64,000 nt of DNA from Pseudoalteromonas tunicata (lineage in GTDB: Bacteria; Pseudomonadota; Gammaproteobacteria; Enterobacterales; Alteromonadaceae): the NCBI RefSeq assembly GCF_002310815.1, contig NZ_CP011032.1:412001-476000 (forward strand), read 5' to 3'. The notes beneath the pieces are model-generated. The model worked only from the letters and a program-made list of their open reading frames with translations. It had not been told where the DNA came from and made no database searches. Of this stretch, positions 46,215 through 54,505 are shown in pieces. The stretch's first letter is position 1, and each line of letters begins with the position of its first letter. Both the position numbers and the translations under genes were made by a program.

Positions 46215-47636
46215 ATGAAAAAACAATATAAGGAAGGCCGCTTTAATATTAAAAGCTCTGTGCCATTACGTAAACACGCATTGTACTTACTCGATAAGCT
46301 CAATGGTCATTACAGCAAACAACATGCTCAATTCTCGTGTCTTTTTGGATGGTATGAGCAAGGAGAGTATCAAAGTTATTTAGCATTAGGTCAAAATGCA
46401 GAGTATCAATGTCGTTTATATGATGGTCACGCTGTATTTACATTTAAGGTTGCTGAAAAAGTCGTTCTTGAGCAAAAGGTCGGGCTGTGTGACTCAGCAA
46501 GCAGCATTTATGAATCATTATTTTGCCATTTAAAGGCCTTAATTCAAGCGTCACAACCTTATCTTGGAGACTATTTTGAAGGTGATATTTCTGCTTTACC
46601 ATTTTTGGGGGGGTGGAAGTGTATTACTTCAAATCAAGCTTATGAAGGGGACATGATTTTTCGTGCGACTTTGGCGGAGCTCATTGTTCATGTGCAAGGC
46701 CAATCATGCCTCGCTTATGGGGACGACTTATTATTAAGCTCTTTACAAGACGTTTTATCATTAGATGAATTTGAAACATCCATGAAATTGGCCAAACCGA
46801 TTGGAATTATTAACGATCAGAAAGTGCCAGAGTGTAGAGAATACATAGGTAATTTGGTTGAGTTGCTTAACGATGTGAGTGGATCAAAAGATAAAGTGGT
46901 GTTAGGTCGAAAACGTCATTTATTTAGCTACGCGCCAGTGACGAGTACTCAGTTATTGAATCATGTACACAATGAACGTTTTAATACATATGACATTATT
47001 GTTGAGTGGGCCGATGAGCCAAGCTGGGTCTGTGTGTCGCCCGAAACCTTGATTAAAAAGCATTTAGAAACTGTAATCGTGGAGCCTTTGGCTGGCACAC
47101 GTAAAGGGTCTGAGTTTTCAGGTACTGCAGCTAAGTTTCGCCAAGAATTGGTTGAGAGTGTAAAAGAAAATGAAGAGCACCGTGTGGCGGTGGATTTGTT
47201 TTTGAAGTCGGTGTCTCAGTATTGTCAGCCCAATTCAGTGAAGTTAGAAAAGTCTAAAAATATTATTGACCTAGGTTATGTTCAACATCTGAAAAGTATC
47301 ATCAGAGGGCGTGTCAATGAGGGGATATCCATATTTGATATTTTATGTAGCATCTATCCACCAGCAACCATTTGGGGTGTACCAATTAAAGAAAGCACTT
47401 CACGCATTGAACGAGCTGAGCCTTTCAAAAGAGAGTTTTTTGCTGGCGCATTTGGGTTCTTTAATTTACAGGATTCGGCTAATTTTGCGTTGGCAATACG
47501 GATTGCAAAGCTGCATGAGCAGACTGTGATCGTATACTCGGGCAGCGGTATTATTGAAGGGGCCGATCCATTCCATGAATGGATGGAAACTGATAATAAG
47601 ATGGCCCCATTTCTAAGTGCGGTTGTACGTACCTAA
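46215..47636 (+). CDS. Isochorismate synthase-like chorismate-utilizing enzyme
   Basis: A 473-residue protein with the chorismate-binding domain in its C-terminal half: PLAGTRKG, then EEHRVAVDL, GVPIKES, FFAGAFGFFNLQDSANF, IRIAKL and GSGIIEGADPFHEWMETDNK. The EW-x-E ending and AG-x-x-G pattern are closer to MenF/EntC-type isochorismate synthases than to anthranilate or aminodeoxychorismate synthases. No amidotransferase domain or gene is present, which also argues against an amino-transferring member. A salicylate-forming function cannot be excluded. With the class II DAHP synthase it marks chorismate as the precursor of the product. Confidence 0.82.
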   Translation: MKKQYKEGRFNIKSSVPLRKHALYLLDKLNGHYSKQHAQFSCLFGWYEQGEYQSYLALGQNAEYQCRLYDGHAVFTFKVAEKVVLEQKVGLCDSASSIYESLFCHLKALIQASQPYLGDYFEGDISALPFLGGWKCITSNQAYEGDMIFRATLAELIVHVQGQSCLAYGDDLLLSSLQDVLSLDEFETSMKLAKPIGIINDQKVPECREYIGNLVELLNDVSGSKDKVVLGRKRHLFSYAPVTSTQLLNHVHNERFNTYDIIVEWADEPSWVCVSPETLIKKHLETVIVEPLAGTRKGSEFSGTAAKFRQELVESVKENEEHRVAVDLFLKSVSQYCQPNSVKLEKSKNIIDLGYVQHLKSIIRGRVNEGISIFDILCSIYPPATIWGVPIKESTSRIERAEPFKREFFAGAFGFFNLQDSANFALAIRIAKLHEQTVIVYSGSGIIEGADPFHEWMETDNKMAPFLSAVVRT

Positions 47637-47702
47637 AATACTGTGAATTTGTTCATTGAGAGAAGTGAGGCTAACCAGCCGCAACGACTATGGTGATAGT
47701 AG

Positions 47703-47795
47703 ATGTTGTTATCTAAAGAGGACTTTGATGCCATTGCAACTGGGAATGAGGAATGGCTGAGCTTCTCAAAGAAGGACAAAGTAAAGCAAGGATAA
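47703..47795 (+). CDS. Possible 30-residue peptide ORF
   Basis: An ATG-initiated frame of 30 codons fills the largest gap of the operon (163 bases) and ends five bases before the aminotransferase ATG. GGTGA lies six bases upstream of its start. A TAG directly precedes the ATG, so the frame is bounded. The peptide begins MLLSKEDFDAIATGNEEW and has a Lys-rich tail ending KQG. I do not recognise it. It could be a short leader coupling translation of the aminotransferase, a ribosomal substrate of the operon's ligase, a remnant, or chance. Confidence 0.35.
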   Translation: MLLSKEDFDAIATGNEEWLSFSKKDKVKQG

Positions 47796-47799
47796 ATAA

Positions 47800-48948
47800 A
47801 TGCAAACTTCTAATCCAATGGAAGCAATTTTAAATAAGCTTCAAGAAGCCAGAAATAACGGCGAAAAAATGTTCGACTTTACATTGAGCAACCCCAATTT
47901 GGGAGTGAGTAATGCTATGAAGTCGATTTTGATTTCTGTAGTAGATAGTGCTCGCAATGAAGATTTTGGTTATGCGCCAAGTCAAGGGTTGTTGAGTACA
48001 CGCCAAACAATTGCCGATGATCTAAACCTGCAAGCACAGAGAAACTGGTCCGTGACTGCACAAGATATAACCATTGTGCCCGGTGCTGCTGGTGGATTAT
48101 GCGCACTGTTTAAAGCGTTGTTACAGCAAGATGATGAGGTAATAGGAGTAAAACCGTATTTTCCATCATATACACATTACATTGAAAATGCGGGAGCACA
48201 TTATGTGCCTGTTGATGCGCATGAAGATTTTGCCCTGAACATTGATAATGTTATTGCAGCGATTAATGAAAAAACGAAGGTCATTTTACTTAATTCGCCG
48301 AATAATCCTAGCGGGGTTATTTATTCTGCAGAGCAGTTGGCACAATTGGCACAAAAGCTTACTGAGTTAGCACAGCATGGACAAAAAATTGATGTTATCT
48401 CTGATGAAGCATATGCCCGAGTGACTTACGATAGCGCATCAGTGCCTTCTATTATTGATTTTTATGAACACAGTATCCGAGTAGTCTCTTTTTCAAAAGA
48501 TTTGGGGCTTGCAGGGATCCGTATCGGCTATATTGAAACCACACCTAATTATCGCATGCTTAAATTGCAAGATAAACTGGGCGCAATGATCCGTAACTTG
48601 GGGTTTGTGAATACCTCGACTTTGGCACAAAAAGCGTTGTTAAAGGGTTTAAATGAAACCGTGTCAATTGAATATTATCAAGCACAAAAAGACCAAATAG
48701 TGGCTATTTTAGATGAGCTTAACATTAGTTACTGTGCACCAAAAGGTGGACTTTTCTTACTTGCTAAATCTCCTATTGACGATAGCGGGTTGTGGATATC
48801 GACTTTGCTCAAGCATGGTGTGGCTGTTGTGCCAGGTAGCTTATATGGTGCGCCAGCGTATTTTCGCATCAGTACTACGATAGACGAGCAACAAATTAAT
48901 GCCTCTAAGGGCAGCTGGAAAGCTGCTTTAGCGGAGTTATCTTGTTAA
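47800..48948 (+). CDS. PLP-dependent aminotransferase, class I/II
   Basis: A 382-residue fold-type I aminotransferase. The aspartate-aminotransferase-like landmarks are VPGAAGGLCALFKAL, LLNSPNNPSG, the SDEAYARV Asp and Tyr, and the PLP Lys233 in VSFSKDLGLAGIRIGY. BacF of the bacilysin pathway is a comparable family member that makes a nonprotein amino acid. Here it likely introduces the amine that the ATP-grasp enzyme then acylates, or makes the amino acid to be ligated. AAGGA lies seven bases before the ATG. Its end overlaps the next gene by seven bases. Confidence 0.87.
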   Translation: MQTSNPMEAILNKLQEARNNGEKMFDFTLSNPNLGVSNAMKSILISVVDSARNEDFGYAPSQGLLSTRQTIADDLNLQAQRNWSVTAQDITIVPGAAGGLCALFKALLQQDDEVIGVKPYFPSYTHYIENAGAHYVPVDAHEDFALNIDNVIAAINEKTKVILLNSPNNPSGVIYSAEQLAQLAQKLTELAQHGQKIDVISDEAYARVTYDSASVPSIIDFYEHSIRVVSFSKDLGLAGIRIGYIETTPNYRMLKLQDKLGAMIRNLGFVNTSTLAQKALLKGLNETVSIEYYQAQKDQIVAILDELNISYCAPKGGLFLLAKSPIDDSGLWISTLLKHGVAVVPGSLYGAPAYFRISTTIDEQQINASKGSWKAALAELSC

Positions 48949-50174
48949 GAAATAAATGGTTGGGCACTTTTAGCAACTTAGACTTATTGTCTAAGTTGCT
49001 GCTTGTGGGTGGCGCAAATGCCGCCCTTGCTTTGTTTCTCACTTTGCCGTTTTTGTCGATGCACCTGCTGCAGATCGACGGTGTTAGCGCAATTGAAGTA
49101 GGTATCTTATTATCTTTGCCGCATTTAATTACCGCCTTTATTAGTCCTCTTGCCGGTTGGTTGGCTGATAAGATAGGTCCGGGCAAAATTTGCTTGCTTT
49201 CCATATTTGGCACAGCTTTGAGTTTTGCGGGCTATGCTCTGGTTAATAGCTTAATAGGATTTGCATTTTTTATTGTGGTTGGAGGGCTTTTTCGGTCCTT
49301 ATATTTACCAGCAGCCATGAGTTTGTTGTCACAACACACCAAGCAAGAACACAAAATGGATGTGTTCAAGATGCGCCATATTTTTAACAATTTGGGTTAT
49401 GCTTTTGGACCTCTGTTAGGTGGAACTTTTTTTATTGTTGATGCAAATATTTGTTTTTTAAGTACTGCATCTATTTATCTCCTGTTTGCATTGGTGTTAT
49501 TAAAAGTACTGAGTACTAAAGTTAATGCTGAAACGAATACTCCACCGGCGTTATCCTCAACTCCTAGTTTGTTTGAGTCAATTTCGGTTACCTTGAAAGA
49601 TCGCGCTATGTTATTGCATATGAGTTGCGGCATGCTCGTGGCTTTTGCCGGCAGTCAACTGATGTCGACCTTTGCTATTTTTATGTCACAGCGTGGTAGT
49701 GATGGGGTGAGTTTGTATACATGGGCGCTGACCATGAACACTGTTTTGGCGATTGTGCTGCAGGCAATATATAAATCAAAAGAAAACTTAAGTACAGAAT
49801 TGTCCCTTGCTTTGGGCTGCGGATTATTTGGTAGTGGTTATATCTTACTGGCGTTTGTTGATATTCATATTGCGCTAATGTTGTTTGGAGTGTTGATGCT
49901 CACATTTGGTGAAGTGCTAATAGCACCAAACCAGTCCTCTCTCACTGATCAATTAGCGGGGCCACAAATGAAAGGGATGTATTTTGGTGCGTTCCAGTTG
50001 TCTTTTTTGGGACGGTTTATTGGTCCTATAGTGGGCGGTATTACTTTAGAGTATTTTTCGGGAGTTGTCGCTTTAGAGGTTGCAGGCACAGTTAGTTTAT
50101 TAGCTGGAGGATTGTACTACTTTGCAGCACGCTCTCGGGTGATGAGTGCAAACTTAGTTGATTTACAAGATTAG
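48942..50174 (+). CDS. MFS transporter, second exporter of the operon
   Basis: A 410-residue, 12-helix major facilitator of the drug:H+ antiporter type (GWLADKIGPGK loop, GGLFRSLYLPAAMSLL). The start is a TTG at 48942, overlapping the aminotransferase stop. GGAG sits five bases before it, and no better start lies nearby. It resembles multidrug MFS exporters rather than uptake systems. It differs from the Bcr/CflA exporter in the same operon, so the two are not a recent duplication. Confidence 0.85.
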   Translation: MLRNKWLGTFSNLDLLSKLLLVGGANAALALFLTLPFLSMHLLQIDGVSAIEVGILLSLPHLITAFISPLAGWLADKIGPGKICLLSIFGTALSFAGYALVNSLIGFAFFIVVGGLFRSLYLPAAMSLLSQHTKQEHKMDVFKMRHIFNNLGYAFGPLLGGTFFIVDANICFLSTASIYLLFALVLLKVLSTKVNAETNTPPALSSTPSLFESISVTLKDRAMLLHMSCGMLVAFAGSQLMSTFAIFMSQRGSDGVSLYTWALTMNTVLAIVLQAIYKSKENLSTELSLALGCGLFGSGYILLAFVDIHIALMLFGVLMLTFGEVLIAPNQSSLTDQLAGPQMKGMYFGAFQLSFLGRFIGPIVGGITLEYFSGVVALEVAGTVSLLAGGLYYFAARSRVMSANLVDLQD

Positions 50175-50195
50175 TATCTGTCAAGGAGTAAAGAG

Positions 50196-51272
50196 TTGAT
50201 AAAGTTTAAATTGTTATGTTCATTTTACCTAATTTTGGGAATTGGTTTTATGGCAAGCGCGCAAGGAAGCTCTGTTTCGGTAGTGCCTGTCGCTGAAAAA
50301 ATGGTAATTAATCAGCTGCGATATCCTGGAACTGTCAGCAGTTTGAAGCGGGCTGAGCTTTCTTCTTCTGTGTCGGGCTTAGTGGAAACTGTGCATGTTG
50401 AGCCAGGTGATAGCGTGGAAAAAGGTGACTTGTTGATAACTTTAGACAAGGAAGTGGAAATAGAAACACTTCGAGGGCTCAAGGCGCTTTGGGATAATCA
50501 AAAGATTTTGCTCGAAGAGGCTGTTTTGTTGTATACAGAAAGCAAAAAAATGCATGAAAATGGTCACTTTCCGGCGGTAGAGTTTGCGCAGCGAGAGTTG
50601 GCTGTATCGAGTCATAAAGCTTTGTTGTCATCTGCAAAAGCGCATTATGAAAAACAACAAGCATTACTAAAACGCTACGATGTTCGGGCGCCATTTTCTG
50701 GTATTGTTGAAGTCAAATCGACGGAAGTAGGGCAATGGCTAGATTCTGGAGATCATGCGCTTACTTTGACTTCTATGAGTGAGCTAAGAATAGATGCTTA
50801 CATCCCACAGCGTCAGTATGAGCTGCTACACAATAAAAAAGCGTTACGCGTTGGACTAGAAAGTAACAAAGTGATTACTTTAGATGCGAAAATTGATAAG
50901 TTGGTCCCTATCCTCGATAAGCAAGCAAGAACCTTTTTAGTACGTATCAAAGCCGCAGAGCTTCACCCTTCGCTTATCCCTGGCGCATCTGTTTCTGTAT
51001 TGATCAATGATCCCAATAGCCAAAATTTAGGATTATTCATACCCGATAACGCAATAGTCCACCACCCAGATGGAGGGGCCAGTGTATTTATTATGAAAAA
51101 AGAAGGGGAGAAGTCCTACGCACAGCGCAAACTTGTCAAACTTGGCAAAGAGCAGGATAACCAAGTTCGTGTGTTAAGTGGGTTGAATTCAACTGACCTG
51201 GTTATTGCGTCAATGGTACAAACACTTGCAGATAAACAAGAAGTACAACTCACAAATCCGGTATCACTGTAA
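50196..51272 (+). CDS. RND periplasmic adaptor (membrane fusion) protein
   Basis: A 358-residue HlyD/AcrA-like adaptor that links an inner-membrane RND pump to an outer-membrane channel. Its start is TTG 50196 with AAGGAG seven bases upstream, followed by a signal peptide (residues 1-23). The lipoyl halves (VSGLVETVHVEPGDSVEKG and RYDVRAPFSGIVEVK) flank a short helical hairpin, then the beta-barrel and membrane-proximal domains. It lacks a lipoprotein cysteine. It lies 44 bases before the RND pump gene. No outer-membrane factor is encoded here, so a TolC from elsewhere is expected. Confidence 0.9.
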   Translation: MIKFKLLCSFYLILGIGFMASAQGSSVSVVPVAEKMVINQLRYPGTVSSLKRAELSSSVSGLVETVHVEPGDSVEKGDLLITLDKEVEIETLRGLKALWDNQKILLEEAVLLYTESKKMHENGHFPAVEFAQRELAVSSHKALLSSAKAHYEKQQALLKRYDVRAPFSGIVEVKSTEVGQWLDSGDHALTLTSMSELRIDAYIPQRQYELLHNKKALRVGLESNKVITLDAKIDKLVPILDKQARTFLVRIKAAELHPSLIPGASVSVLINDPNSQNLGLFIPDNAIVHHPDGGASVFIMKKEGEKSYAQRKLVKLGKEQDNQVRVLSGLNSTDLVIASMVQTLADKQEVQLTNPVSL

Positions 51273-51316
51273 GCTAGCTGCATCTTTTGAGAAGCGAATT
51301 ATAAGTAATAAAAACT

Positions 51317-54300
51317 ATGCTAAAACAATTATTTAAACATCAAATTGTGCTCTTTGCAGGGTTAGTACTCTACCTTGTTGTCGGGATCTCAATAGTAAGT
51401 AATACGACGGTACAAATGGTGCCAAGTCTTGAGCAGAGAAACGTAACGGTCACCACCTATTGGTCTGGTGCAACGCCCCAAGACATAGAAAAATCTATTT
51501 TAATGGAACAAGAAAAGTACTTAAGTTCATTGCCAAATCTGCTAAAAATGACCAGTAATGCACAAGTTGGGCAGGGGGAGATTATATTAGAGTTCCCTTT
51601 TGGTACTGATATTAAGCACCAAATGATTAATATCAGTAACGCGCTTGGCCAAGTGCCAGATTACCCCGAAAACGTGGATGCACCAAAAGTCATTGGCAAT
51701 ACGTTTGCCAATGAACCCTTCATGTATTTCAGTTTGATCCCTTTAGCGGGTAACCCACTAAATATTGATATGCTCAATATGAAAGACTTTGCGCAAGATG
51801 TTGTTAGGCCGCAATTAGAGCGGGTTGAGGGTATTTCACAAGTTGGCGTCAGTGGTGGTGAAGAAAAGCAAATTCAAATCGAACTCGACCCTTATCGATT
51901 GGCCCAACGAGGCCTAACTGTGACCGATATCAGAGAAAAAATACGTCAAAGAAACCGTGATATGTCAGTTGGTGATACCGAAAACCATCAAGGGCGGTTT
52001 TTTATTCGAACTACAGGCCGTTTCACGAGCATAGAGGAACTCAAAGCACTGGTAGTGAAAAGCGTCGATGGCTCTATTGTTCGTTTAGAAGATGTAGCCA
52101 GCGTTCGTCTTGGCAATTTTGAACATCGAAAGCTTGCCTATTTTGATGCTGAGAGCAACATCACGTTGTCTATGTATCGTAATCTTGGCACTAATGTAAT
52201 CGACATCAAGCATCGTGTTTTAGAGACGGTTGTATCATTGAATAAGCAACTTGAGAGCGCTGGTTTACGCGTGGAAATCATCGGCGATGATGTAAAGTAT
52301 GTGCAAAGCAGTTTAAAAAATGTATGGGTGAACCTGACGATAGGCGCAATTCTGGCTATTGCTATTTTATATGCATTTTTGCGTACTCGTTTGTCGTTTG
52401 TCATTGGCTTTGTAGGTATTCCGATCTGTACCTTGGCGGCCTTCTTGGGATTGCACCTATTTGGTCGTACAATCAATGTTATTTCATTAGCTGGTGTAGC
52501 ATTTGCAATTGGAATGGTAGTCGATAATAGTATTGTTGTGCTGGAGAGTATTGAACGTTGTCGTCAAAATGGCATGGATAAAATAAATGCAGCGCTTAAT
52601 GGCGTTAAAGACGTTACGGCGGCGGTGGTAGCCTCAACACTCACTACTGTTTTGGCATTTTTACCTGTTACGTTTGTTAAGCAAGAAGCTGGGCAGCTAT
52701 ATTCTGACATTGCTATTGCTATTTGTAGCGCGATTATAGCGTCAATGGTAGTGGCATTGCTGGTTTTGCCCGTGTTGTATGTACGTTTTGAGGTAAAAGT
52801 GTCAAAAGTGAAAATGACAAAAGTGCCTAAAATATTCAGGGTACTGAATCGTTATTTTCATCGCCCGTTGTATCGAAACTTAAGTGTTGCGGCCATCCTT
52901 GTGTTCACTGTATGGTTTATCACCTTTAAAACTCCGCCGTCCGAGTATTTACCCGCAGGTGAAGAGCCGAAAGCTTTTACATTTATGTTTGCTCCGCCAG
53001 GATTCAGTTTTACTCGTATGCAAGAGATCTCTAATGAAGTTAGAATAAAACTTAAAGGTCATCAGGGACAAAACCCGCAATTGTTTGACAAAGGAGACGT
53101 GTCTATACCTTCATTGAAGTATGTACTGATGAGTGTCTCTGCAGAGAGGATGTGGGTGCTCACCGAACCAACACGTGCTCAAGATTTAGAAGCGATGATG
53201 ACAAGCTTAGCCAGTTATTTTAAATCATATGAAAAAATGACTGCATTCTCATCAAGAGGTTCGATCATCAGCAGTAATGATGGGGGATCTAGGGCGGTCA
53301 ATATTGATATTTCAACAGCAGATTTAAAGGGTTTATACGAGAGTGCTTCCATAGCTAAATCGCTTGCTGAGGAGATGTTTGAGTCTGCACAGATCCGCTC
53401 CGAGCCATCGGCGTTGACACTTGATCAGCCGCTGGTGGAAATAAAGCCTAATTGGCAAAAGCTTGCCGAACTCGATATTCATAGCCAAGACCTAAACTAC
53501 TTTAGCGCTGCAATGGTAGACGGTGTTTTTGCCGATGAGATATTTCTTAACGATAAAAAAGTGGATATTTACTTGTACGGCAACTTATCACAGCCAACGG
53601 TCTTAGAAAATTTAGAAGCTGTGCCATATCTTGCTAAAGAGGGTATATCCGTCCCCTTTGGGGCTTTAGTTGATTTTGATAAGCATATGGGTACTACGAG
53701 TATCCGCAGAATTGACGGTTTTAGGACCGCTACTGTTCGTATTGTACCACCTCAAAACGTAGCGCTTGAGAGTGCCATAATTAAGGTTAGAGATGAGCTT
53801 ATTCCTACTTTGAAGGGGCAGCAAGGCGTACCAGGAGATCTGAAAGTATCAATTACGGGGGCAGCGGACCAACTGAGCAAAACACAAGCGTCGTTGTCGA
53901 AAAACTTCCTAGTAGCGGCCTTGATTACTTTTTTATTATTAGTGGTGATTTTTAAGCATTGGGGTTTTCCTGTGCTGATCTTATCGACTGTGCCATTAGG
54001 AATAGCTGGCGGTATTTTTGGTTTAGCGTTGCTCAATACTATTGCATCGCTTGCAGAGACTTTGGGTATTTCCGTTAGCGCGCAACCCTTTGATATGATC
54101 ACCATGCTCGGCTTTTTGATTTTACTCGGTGTAGTTATTAACAACCCAATTCTCATTGTTGATAAGGTGCGTGGCAACTTAGTTGGTGATAATGTGGATC
54201 CTATCTTAGCTGTGAAAAACGCAGTATTTTCAAGATATCGACCTATTCTGATCTCAACACTGACTACTATTTTCGGGTTGGTACCTTTAGTCTTTATCCC

Positions 54301-54493
54301 TGGTGAAGGTACTGAGTTGTACCGTGGTCTTGGCGTAATAGTCCTGAGTGGCATTTTATTTTCGGCATTCATTACTTTATTTTTTATGCCTGCGTTGTTG
54401 ATCTTAATTTTGGAGCTACAGCAAAAGTATAGAAAAGCTCGTATTACTGACTCGACTAATGCGGTTACGAATCAAGTCGAAACGACCTTTTAG
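51317..54493 (+). CDS. RND efflux pump, inner-membrane subunit
   Basis: A 1058-residue AcrB/HAE1-type proton-driven pump. It shows the N-terminal helix, a large periplasmic loop (PSLEQRNVTVTTYWSGATPQ), the TM4 Asp-Asn pair in AFAIGMVVDNSIVVLES, the central cytoplasmic turn and a repeated second half with LGVVINNPILIVDK. The pair is Asp-Asn where AcrB has Asp-Asp, a variation seen across the HAE1 family. Together with the adaptor it would expel the operon product from the inner leaflet or periplasm. It ends 12 bases before the start of the last SDR gene. Confidence 0.92.
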   Translation: MLKQLFKHQIVLFAGLVLYLVVGISIVSNTTVQMVPSLEQRNVTVTTYWSGATPQDIEKSILMEQEKYLSSLPNLLKMTSNAQVGQGEIILEFPFGTDIKHQMINISNALGQVPDYPENVDAPKVIGNTFANEPFMYFSLIPLAGNPLNIDMLNMKDFAQDVVRPQLERVEGISQVGVSGGEEKQIQIELDPYRLAQRGLTVTDIREKIRQRNRDMSVGDTENHQGRFFIRTTGRFTSIEELKALVVKSVDGSIVRLEDVASVRLGNFEHRKLAYFDAESNITLSMYRNLGTNVIDIKHRVLETVVSLNKQLESAGLRVEIIGDDVKYVQSSLKNVWVNLTIGAILAIAILYAFLRTRLSFVIGFVGIPICTLAAFLGLHLFGRTINVISLAGVAFAIGMVVDNSIVVLESIERCRQNGMDKINAALNGVKDVTAAVVASTLTTVLAFLPVTFVKQEAGQLYSDIAIAICSAIIASMVVALLVLPVLYVRFEVKVSKVKMTKVPKIFRVLNRYFHRPLYRNLSVAAILVFTVWFITFKTPPSEYLPAGEEPKAFTFMFAPPGFSFTRMQEISNEVRIKLKGHQGQNPQLFDKGDVSIPSLKYVLMSVSAERMWVLTEPTRAQDLEAMMTSLASYFKSYEKMTAFSSRGSIISSNDGGSRAVNIDISTADLKGLYESASIAKSLAEEMFESAQIRSEPSALTLDQPLVEIKPNWQKLAELDIHSQDLNYFSAAMVDGVFADEIFLNDKKVDIYLYGNLSQPTVLENLEAVPYLAKEGISVPFGALVDFDKHMGTTSIRRIDGFRTATVRIVPPQNVALESAIIKVRDELIPTLKGQQGVPGDLKVSITGAADQLSKTQASLSKNFLVAALITFLLLVVIFKHWGFPVLILSTVPLGIAGGIFGLALLNTIASLAETLGISVSAQPFDMITMLGFLILLGVVINNPILIVDKVRGNLVGDNVDPILAVKNAVFSRYRPILISTLTTIFGLVPLVFIPGEGTELYRGLGVIVLSGILFSAFITLFFMPALLILILELQQKYRKARITDSTNAVTNQVETTF

Positions 54494-54505
54494 TTGGAGG
54501 GGATA

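Noticed and set aside
53752..54372. 206-residue antisense ORF inside the RND pump gene
   Set aside because: It lies wholly antisense to a strongly supported gene, has no ribosome-binding site, and its composition (Lys, Ser, Thr, Pro) is what the antisense of a membrane protein gives.
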